The notes under the pieces were generated by a model, which ran no database searches, was not told the DNA's origin, and saw only the letters and a program-made list of their open reading frames with translations. From Chloranthus sessilifolius (Eukaryota; Streptophyta; Magnoliopsida; Chloranthales; Chloranthaceae): a stretch of DNA of 64,000 bases. Where the stretch lies: the NCBI GenBank assembly GCA_021018995.1, contig CM037592.1, positions 76,697,301-76,761,300 of the forward strand, written 5' to 3'. A program made the translations under genes and the position numbers. Below, in pieces: positions 56,825 to 64,000 of this stretch. Numbering within the stretch: position 1 is the stretch's first letter; every line of letters begins with the position of its first letter.

Positions 56825-57720
56825 ATTCAGGAATTGATGTGGAAGGGGGAGGAAACTGTTCACATTTATCCATCTTACAAAAGTACTTGCATCAATTCCT
56901 TTTCCACTTAGGAAGTCAGGTGGACGATTCACTTCCCACCATATGTGTTTGACTGAGATGAACTCGAAGAGCCTTTTAGTGTTTCTGATGATGGCCAAAA
57001 TATCTATATATCTTCACAGGTATATTGCCTATGGTCGAATTGATTGAAAACTAGGAGTCTTGTTCAAGAAGCATTATCTAAAAACAAAGTTCAATACCAA
57101 ATTTAATGTCATTTCAGTTCAATCATGACTGTGAGTAATGAGTATACTGACGCTCGAAATAGCATCCTAAACAGTAAACCCTACCCACTGTGATCCCGAG
57201 ACCTCGAAAGCTACAATCTCTTCCATTTTGAGCCATCAGAAATAATTTTCACATGTTCCCTCAGCGGTGTTTCCCATTTGCACTGCTTCTCAACAATAGT
57301 TCTAACCCGGCCTAGCGGGGGCTGAACCTGACTCCGTCTTCATATTTGTAGCTATTGGATAGAAGAGGATCTCAACTTCCACGGTTTCCTTTTTTTAAGG
57401 TAACATGTAGTCAACCAGTGGAACCTAATCACCCTCCAATCGGGTTACTAAGGCTTGGCAACCCTTTTTCAAAAAGAACTTTTCAAACGGAAATATGATG
57501 AGATGAAGAGCATATTTCACCCCAAGGACTTGGCCGCTTGTAACTCAAAATGATGTTGGCTAGAAAGCTGTCTCATTCTACTTCTCACTCAACACCATTT
57601 TCAACACCGTGATAGACCTTTTGAGAAGTAATATTTGAGAAATAGTATGTGATACACCTCTTTAAAGCACTTGAAAAGTGGTCCTTTGAAAAGGGTTGTT
57701 AAACAGAGCCTTAGGCGGTG
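56825..57720. other. Unassigned sequence right of the LINE
   Basis: About 900 bp continuing the pre-LINE locus. No ORF, LTR or recognised repeat. Confidence 0.5.
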
Positions 57721-57960
57721 TTTGGCATAGCTCTCTACTAGCTCCCTGCCAAAGAAAGGTTTACCTGCTTAATAGATTCCCTTTCTCTTTGCTAAATCAT
57801 TGCAACATGCTTTAGCAGGTCCCCATTCTTGTTAACTTTCTGTATAGCAGGATTACCTACTCCACCAGTTCTCCCCTGCTCTCTGCTCACTACTTGTCAG
57901 AGCAGATTTTATTTGCTCTGGCAGGGAGTGTGCAAAAAGCAGGGAGGTTACTGCTAGAAT
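57721..57960. repeat. Possible fold-back or hAT-like MITE fragment
   Basis: GCTCCCTGCCA (57741-57751) and TGGCAGGGAGT (57919-57929) are inverted over ~170 bp with one mismatch. The left part contains GGTGTTTGGCA, a phrase common near hAT MITE ends. No TSD can be given because the right side runs into the Athila remnant. Weak. Confidence 0.35.
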
Positions 57961-57962
57961 AA

Positions 57963-58817
57963 GTGAAGGTACAACAGGAGCAACCCATGTTGAATAAGAA
58001 GGATAATGATGATCCTCAAGAAAAAAATAAAATAAAAAAAAGAGATGATGAGTTGGCTAAGGTTGCAAATGGGGGAGCAGTCCCACATTTGCCATTTTCT
58101 AAGGCAATGCAAGCACCTTCCCCTTTTGATAAAGGGCATGCCAAAATAGAGGAAATGATGGAAACTTTTAAGCAAGTGAAGATCAACCTGCCTCTACTTG
58201 ATGCAATCAAGCAGGTTCCAGCCTATGCGATATTTTTAAAAGACCTTTGCACCCACAAAAGACAATCAAGGATATATCTGTCCAAGAAAGTCTTTTCAAC
58301 AGAAAAAGTGAAACAAATACTGACTATTGCAACTCCAACAAAACTCCAAGACCCTAGAGGCCCCACTATCCCCTGCATCGTTGGGGATCATACCATTGAA
58401 AAGGCCTTGTTAGATCTGGGAGCTAGTGTGAATTTACTTCCATATTTAGTATATGAGAACCTAGACTTAGGAGAGTTGAAGCCCACACATGTGGTCTTAC
58501 AATTAGCTGACAGATCTAAAAGGAAGCCCGTGGGGATCATTGAAGATGTCTTGGTTGGGATTGATAAATTCTTTTATCCTGCTGATTTCCTGGTGCTAGA
58601 TATGGAATCGAGCAAGTGTGCTACTTCTATCCCTGTGATCTTAGGCAGACCCTTTTTGGCCACTATAAATGCTTGTATACAATGTAGATCAGGGGTCATG
58701 GAAGTATCTTTTGGCAATATGAAAGTCAAGCTGTACGTGTACAATGCAGCCCATCAGCCCCACTTAGAAAATGAGAATTGTTTTTCCATTGATGTGCTGG
58801 ATGAGTTTGTGCAATAA
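57963..58817 (+). pseudogene. gag-pro: Athila-like gag C-terminus and protease
   Basis: Open for 284 codons. The start is a truncation edge, not a true start codon. Lysine-rich NKKDNDDPQEKNKIKKRDDE, then PHLPFSKAMQAPSPFDKGHAKIEEMMETFKQVKINLPLLDAIKQVPAYAIFLKDLC (gag C-terminus). The protease: CIVGDHTIEKALLDLGASVNLLPYLVYENLDLGELKPTHVVLQLADRS, with DLGAS at the active site (family form DLGAS), then EDVLVGIDKFFYPADFLVLDME, ILGRPFLATINACI. The longest intact retrotransposon ORF in the window. Ends with TAA at 58815. Confidence 0.92.
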
Positions 58818-58899
58818 AATCTACCTTAGCTGCTGCATGGTAATGATCTGTTTAATGTTTTTCAAGAAGTATGGAATGAAACAGTGGAAGAGAAAGCTT

Positions 58900-60010
58900 C
58901 CCCATCTGAGCTTGAGTAAGTGGAAAGTGTAAATTCTGAAGCAAGGCCTGCAAAGCATCACCCATGGACTCCTGCTTTATTACCTCTTCCACCACCTTTG
59001 AAGGCACCCCTATTGCCTTCACTCATCAGTCCCCCAGATCTGGAGTTAAAGCAACTTTTAAAATCTTTAAAATATGCCTTTTTAGGAGCCAATCACAAAC
59101 TGTTAGTGATAATCTCTTCCTTCCTCACTCTTGAGCAGGAAGAAGAATTACTTTGTGTGCAAAAAAGGCATAGGAGAGCAATAGGGTGAACTATTACGGA
59201 TTTGGGAGGGATAAATCCAGCTGTGTGCATGCACAAAATTCATCTTGAAGAGGGTTCTAAACCTTCTAGAGAGATGCAAAGGAAGCTCAACCCACACATA
59301 CAGGAAGTTGTTATGAAGGAAGTAGTCAAACTTCTTGATGCTGGGGTCATTTACCCTATCTCATATTTTCAATGGGTGTGGCACCTACCCAGGTGGTGCC
59401 GAAGAAATCTAGGATCACAGTAGTTCAAGCAGACTCAGGTGAGCTGATTCCAACCAAACAGACCACTGGTTGGAGGGTATGCATAGACTATCGCAAGCTC
59501 AATGAGAAGACTAGCAAAGATCACTTCCCATTGCATTTTATAGATCAGATCTTAGATAAGTTGGCAGGTAAGGCTTTTTACTATTTTCTTGATGGTTATT
59601 TAGGATACAACTAAATTCCTATTTACCCTCAAGATCAAGAAAAAACCACATTCACTTGTCCATTTGGAACCGTTGCATATAGAAGGATGCCATTTGGGCT
59701 ATGTAATGCACCTGCCACTTTTCAAAGATTCATGTATGCTATCTTTTCTGACATGATTGACAAGTTTCTAGAGATTTTTATGGATAATTTCTCTATTTAT
59801 GGGGATGATTTTAGCCAATGCATGCACCATCTCAACCTTGTGCTGCAAAGGTGTGAGGAGACCAACCTAGTTTTGAGTTGGGAAAAGAGTCATTTCATGG
59901 TGACTCAAGGTATTGTCCTAGGACATGTTGTTTCCCAAGGAGGAATAGAGGTTGATCAAGCTAAATTTGATTTAATAGCACATTTGTTCCCTCCTAAAAT
60001 TGTCAAATAA
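58900..60010 (+). pseudogene. pol: Athila-like reverse transcriptase
   Basis: PWTPALLPLPPPLKAPLLPSL, DLELKQLLKSLKYAFLGANHKLLVIISSFLT, a TGA (W in family: AIGWT), INPAVCMHKIHLEEGSKPSREMQRKLNP, LLDAGVIYPIS; after a frame change VVPKKSRITVVQ, GWRVCIDYRKLNEKTSKDHFPLHFIDQILDKLAGKAF and FLDGYLGYN, TAA, EDQEKTTFTCPFGT, YRRMPFGLCNAPATFQRFMYAIFSDM. The catalytic box is EIFMDNFSIYGDDF; the family has FMDDFSV, so the second aspartate is asparagine. Inactive. Confidence 0.92.
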
Positions 60011-60703
60011 GTCAGGTCATTCTTGGGCCATGCTGGTTTCTACAGGAGGTTCATCAAAGACTTTAGCAAAATTTCCAAACCTCTTCGCCACTTGCTATGC
60101 CAAGAGGATCCATTTGTGTTCAATGATGAATGCCTAGCTGCTTTTGAACTTTTTAAGACCTGTTTGACTACTGCTCCTATATTTCAAGCTCCTGATTTTT
60201 CTTTGCCATTTGAGCTGATGTGTGATGCATCAGACTTTGCCATTGGTGCAGTGCTGGGACAAAGGAAAGACAAAGCACGATGTGTGGTGGCATATGCTAG
60301 TAAATCAATGGTTGATGCTCAATTGAACTACACCACAACTGAAAAGGAGCTGCTGGCCATTGAATTTGCTTTGGAAAAGTTCAGATCATATGTGTTGGGA
60401 TCTAAGATCACTGTGATTACTGACCATTCAACCTTGAAATACCTCTTGTCAAAGAAGGAGGCTAAAGCTAGATTAATTAGATGGATTCTTCTTTTGCAGG
60501 AATTCAACTTGGAAATCGAAGATAAGAAGGGGGTTGAAAATGTGGTTTCAAACCACTTATCATGGATTCCAAATGCTGAAATAGAATGCTTGCCCATCAA
60601 TGATTCTTTCCCAGATGAGCAGCTTTTTGTTGTGGAGATAAGTATGCCTTGGTTTGCCAACATTGTAAACTATCTTGTTGTGGGAAGGGTACCCCCACAT
60701 TAG
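60011..60703 (+). pseudogene. pol: Athila-like RT connection and RNase H
   Basis: [23 protein letters not shown], then RNase [118 protein letters not shown]. The catalytic DAS, EKE and TDH residues are all present; ADHLSR reads SNHLSW, altering the last aspartate region. Open for 226 codons. Confidence 0.93.
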
Positions 60704-60721
60704 AGTAAGGATGATAGGAAT

Positions 60722-61640
60722 TTGTTCTTCTCACAAATTCGATATTACATGTGGGAGGATCCTCACCTCTTTAAGTATTGTGCAGACCAGGTGATAAGAA
60801 GATGTATACCTGAAATTGAGTTTGAAAATATTCTAACCATGTGTCATGAACAGGCTTGTGAGGGCCATTTTAGTGTCAATAAGACTACTGCAAAGGTGTT
60901 TCAAAGTGGTTTTTATTGGCTCACTCTATTTAAGGATGCCATATAGCATTGCAAAGCCTGTTCTAGATGCCAGCAAATGGAAAGTATTACAAAAAGAAAT
61001 TCTATGCCCTTGCAACTTGTGCTTGTTGTTGAACTGTTTGACATATGGGAAATTGATTTTATGGGACCTTTTCTCCCCTCCTATGGATATAATTTCATCC
61101 TTGTAACTGTGGATTATGTGTCCAAATGGGTAGAGGCCATAGCTACAAGAGAAAATGATCATAAGGTTGTTATTAAGTTCTTAAAGGATAACATCTTCTC
61201 TGGGTTTGGCACCCCTAAGCTATTATTAGTGATGGAGGAAGCCACTTTTGCAACAAACCTTTTGAAAAATAGTTGAAAAAATACTCTGTGACTCACAGAG
61301 TTGCTACTCCCTACCACCCACAAACCAGTGGGCAAGTAGAGATTTCCAACAGGGAAATCAAACACATCCTAGAGAAGAATGTGCGAGCTGATAAGAGAGA
61401 TTTCCTTGCCTATTGAGTTAGAACATAGAGCATATTGGGCCATTAAAATATTAAATTCTGACTTAACTTCTGCTAGTGTGAACAGAAAACTACAATTATC
61501 TGAGCTTGATGAGTTAAGGTTGGAAGCATATTCAAATGCCCAGATCTACAAGGAAAAAACCAAAGCATTTCATGACAGGATGATTTGTGAGCCTGAGGAG
61601 ACCATTGATTTTCAGGACCCTCCAATTTATACATGATTTC
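60722..61640 (+). pseudogene. pol: Athila-like integrase, with internal deletion
   Basis: Zinc region: RRCIPEIEFENILTMCHEQACEGHFSVNKTTAKVFQSGFYWLTLFKDAI, stop, HCKACSRCQQM. Core: WEIDFMGPFLPSYGYNFILVTVDYVSKWVEA (first aspartate), LLVMEEATFATNLL where the family has ISDGGSHFCN (second aspartate lost), [23 protein letters not shown] (glutamate present). Then a deletion of perhaps 35-45 codons, and [52 protein letters not shown]. Ends at TGA near 61634. Confidence 0.92.
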
Positions 61641-61885
61641 AGTGTGTATCATATGTACTATATTTTGATTTTTTTTTAAGTGATTACTTTTTGTTTTGAT
61701 GTTTTATCCATTTCTAATAAATTTGTCATGCTAGGATTAGGTCATCATATCAATCTTGCTAAGCAGTCCAGAGACCATGGGATTATGTCAATAATGACAA
61801 CAACATGAATGGAAGCACAACAAAGGAGTTTGCTAGGTGCTGAGGCTGAACACAACACAAAAATGCAGTTTCTATGAGCATATGG

Positions 61886-61945
61886 GACCTTTCGATAGGT
61901 CATTTGACCTTTCGATAGGTCATTTGACCTTTCGATAAGTCATTT
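61886..61945 (+). repeat. 20-bp tandem repeat, three units
   Basis: Units at 61886, 61906 and 61926: GACCTTTCGATAGGTCATTT, the third with one change (AGG to AAG). Confidence 0.95.
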
Positions 61946-62213
61946 GACGATTTCGATAGGCACTGAGACTTGTCAATAGGTGAAAATAACTCTTCAATAG
62001 GTTCAAAAGATCAGAAAGAAGTTTTTAATAGGTTTTGGATACCTATCAGGAACCTATCGAAAGGATTCACGTACCACATGAACCTATCGATAGGAAGGAT
62101 TTGACCTATCGAAGCATCTCATCTACACGCTATATTCTTTATAGTGTTCGATAGGATGCCTTGACTTATCGAAATCACTCAGCACATCCTATCGAAATCG
62201 ATTTTCACTCCTT

Positions 62214-62219
62214 TATATA
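62214..62219 (+). promoter_or_regulatory. Possible TATA box of an internal promoter
   Basis: TATATA in CTTTATATACC, ~320 bp before the ORF start, with a telo-box (AAACCCTAG, 62262-62270) about 43 bp downstream. Prediction by eye only. Confidence 0.45.
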
Positions 62220-62537
62220 CCTGTCGTTAGGTCACTTTTGCCCATTCAACGCTTTCTGTAAAAACCCTAGCTCTCTCTTCCTCATTTGTCGCTGCTCTCT
62301 TTTTGCAAAATACTCTAAGGACTGTTCACCACTTAGTTTTCCATTCTTCAAGTTCATTCAGCCTACACAAAGGAACATTTTGCACCTGATTTTTGGGAAA
62401 TTGGAGTTGTGCATCACAATTTCTGCAAAACCCTAAGAGTTTTGGGTAAGTTGTCTCTTTGTTTCACTCTGTTGTTTTTCTAGTTATTTACTTCAGAATT
62501 TTAATTCAAATTGGTGAGTGAGCTTTAAGAGAACATA

Positions 62538-63862
62538 ATGGTCGATTCTGAAGAAACCCTAGTTGACCTATTCCGACAACCAGCTTCTTCCATCTCAAAG
62601 TCCTCTAAAAAATCAAAGCCTACCACCAACCCACCTACCAAGAGGAAGCTTCCTGAGGGGAAGGCCAAGAAGGCTCCTAAAGCAAAGTTTGTCACAATTC
62701 AGGAGCCTGATGCAAAAATACCTATGGAGAGATCTACTCCAACTGGGGAAACACCTTTGCCCAACCCTGACATATTACTTGCAGTGGAGCTTCCTACTGC
62801 ATTAACCACCCCTAATGAGTTTGTGGATTGTTGAGCTTATTCCCTGAGACAGATTTTGATCTTGCCTACTTTACTGAGATAGAGGAGTGTCAGGGGACAC
62901 TAATGTATCTAAAGAAGGAGGGATTGTTACCCCTACTTACACCCTTGAAGGCGACTGTGTACCCCAGGCTGGTTAAATTGTGGTACTAGAATTTGACAAA
63001 GAAGGTGGTGCCTGGGAATGTGGCTGTGCTGGAAATTCTGATTGATGATTGGCAAATCACCGTGGATAGCAAGGACATTGGGATGGATTTGGGAGTTCCA
63101 CATCAATTTGACTCCACTAGATCTGAGGGAGCACCCAAATGGGTTACATTCAGAGAAATGGCTAAACAGCTTACCAATGGAATTATGGGATCTGGTGAAT
63201 CTTTGATGAGAAGAGACCTCCAACCTAACCTCAGATTCATCGACACTATTCTGAGAAAGAATGTGTATGTCATTGGGCACCAGGAGAGAAGGCCCCCAGT
63301 TGTAGATGCTTTATACTACTATTCAAAAGGGTAATTTTTGAGTGCACCACAGCAAATTTTTGAGACAATGGTAGACATTAATGATAAGGTGCTTAAAAGA
63401 TAGGCATTTGCTAAAGGTGCTGGGTTGCCTTTTAGCAAGCTCATTACATGTTTGCTCAAGGCTGGAAAATATGTGGTCAAGAGGAATGAGCTAATGGAGA
63501 AGTTGACACCAAAAGTATATGGGAAAAGGGCATGGTCCACCAGCCTGACCCTGATAAAGAAGAGTAAGCCAACTGAGATGGAGGAGGTTGAGGAGGTGCC
63601 CTCATCCATCCTTTCACCTACCCTACCTACATCATCACCAACACCTCCACCCACTTTGCTTTTCCCCTTTTATCAGTCCCTCTTCCAACCCCTCCTACCT
63701 CTGAGCCAGTTTTACCTCCACCCACCACTCAAATTATTTAACCTGAAGTCCTTGAACCTCCAACACTACCAGAGCCTACCCATACCCTTTCTTCTCCACC
63801 CTTTAACCAACCCATTTCTGACTTTCCCCCTCATCATCCCCACCTTCATACCCAGGGCTTAG
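62538..63862 (+). pseudogene. Athila 3' ORF with putative plant transposon domain
   Basis: Starts MVDSEETLVDLFRQPASS, Lys/Pro-rich (KPTTNPPTKRKLPEGKAKKAPKAK, NLS-like). After a stop and frame change (62834-62860): IEECQGTLMYLKKEGLLPL, ATVYPRLVKLWY, stop, NLTKKVVPGNVAVLEILIDDW, DIGMDLGVP, GESLMRRDLQPNLRFIDTILRKNVY, HQERRPPVVDALYYY. YPRLV..WY.NL and the following residues recall the putative plant transposon domain (PF20167 type) often seen next to Athila-type elements. The C-terminus is acidic/proline-rich. At least three stops. No signal peptide or transmembrane segment is evident, so an envelope role is not supported. Confidence 0.75.
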
Positions 63863-64000
63863 ACCAGTTTACCACTGCTTGGTTCACTGCCCTCATGACA
63901 TCCATTGTGGAAGATGTTGGGCATGAGTACACCCCACTCCCTGAATCCCCACACCCCAACCCCCCTCATTTCAACCATGCACCCTCCTCCCATTTTCACC
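63863..64000 (+). other. End of window, within the Athila-like 3' region
   Basis: Continues the C-rich proline-coding sequence (P/H-rich in the + frames). No element end is reached. Confidence 0.5.

Larger units (their letters stand above)
61641..62537 (+). other. Spacer with TCGATAGG motifs and putative internal promoter
   Basis: No ORF over ~900 bp. Positions 61886-61945 hold three 20-bp tandem units with CTTTCGATAGGTC; further TCGATAGG or CCTATCGA sites, including the palindrome CCTATCGATAGG near 62083-62094, continue to about 62200. TATATA at 62214-62219, a telo-box AAACCCTAG at 62262-62270 and a pyrimidine-rich CTCTCTCTTCC follow. These look like a promoter and 5' UTR for the ORF at 62538. 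Confidence 0.65.
57961..64000 (+). mobile_element. Athila-like Ty3/gypsy element, 5'-truncated, continuing past the window
   Basis: Plus-strand remnant with gag C-terminus and protease, RT, RNase H, integrase, then a ~0.9-kb non-coding spacer and a further ORF. The protein phrases ([68 protein letters not shown]) are those of the Athila lineage. An ORF between integrase and 3' LTR is also an Athila trait. 5' LTR, primer site and gag N-terminus are missing; the 3' LTR is beyond the window. Confidence 0.9.

Noticed and set aside
61886-61945. CRISPR-like repeat
   Set aside because: The units are directly adjacent with no spacers, in plant nuclear DNA.
62446-62496. A 51-bp GT-AG intron in the leader of the Athila 3' ORF
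   Set aside because: Too short for a plant intron; longer alternatives have poor acceptors.
62538-63862. Host gene or envelope gene
   Set aside because: No signal peptide or membrane segment; the domain is element-associated and the ORF is full of stops.

Overview
The window is repeat-dense nuclear DNA from a flowering plant. It contains Tat-type Ty3/gypsy elements with a second RNase H, an Athila-like element, a chromovirus, an L1-type LINE with DUF4283-like ORF1, and a SINE resembling the angiosperm Au family. I see no host cellular gene, tRNA, rRNA or CRISPR array. The species cannot be assigned from the sequence. Every recognised coding region is broken by stops or frameshifts, so this is old, probably heterochromatic, sequence.

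Layout. (1) Positions 1-~11690 hold a plus-strand chromovirus (Tekay/Del-like) missing its 5' LTR start and everything after mid-integrase. A 7.1-kb non-autonomous LTR element with no recognisable genes (minus strand, 2062-9202, TSD ATTGT) interrupts its protease. (2) Positions ~12300-13145 hold the 3' end of a Ty1/copia element. Positions 13146-15164 are mostly unassigned and include a microsatellite, a hairpin and an Au-like SINE. (3) Positions 15178-56811 are one L1-type LINE on the minus strand, bounded by a 13-bp TSD and split by two large Tat-type elements of the same family. E1 (16124-35127, minus, TSD CCAGC) and E2 (37755-54426, plus, TSD CCAAG) lie head to head. Removing both with one TSD copy each leaves a LINE of about 5.95 kb, a normal full length. 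E1 itself carries a solo LTR (19560-22003) of the LARD family and a ~355-bp LTR-less piece of LARD internal sequence. (4) Positions 56825-57960 resume the pre-LINE host sequence. (5) Positions 57961-64000 hold a 5'-truncated Athila-like element with gag/protease, RT, RNase H and integrase, then a spacer rich in TCGATAGG motifs, then a downstream ORF with a putative plant transposon domain. It runs off the window.

Relative order read from the nesting: LINE first, then E1 and E2, then the LARD solo LTR and LARD fragment inside E1. The LARD insertion in the chromovirus is independent.

Most notable observations: the three-level nest resolved by TSDs; a ~25-bp near-perfect palindrome repeated in both LTRs and leaders of the Tat family; an 8-residue MAQTHQGP repeat in its Gag; CGCGAG motif arrays in the LARD LTRs that look CpG-decayed; and a possible internal promoter with a motif array ahead of the Athila 3' ORF.
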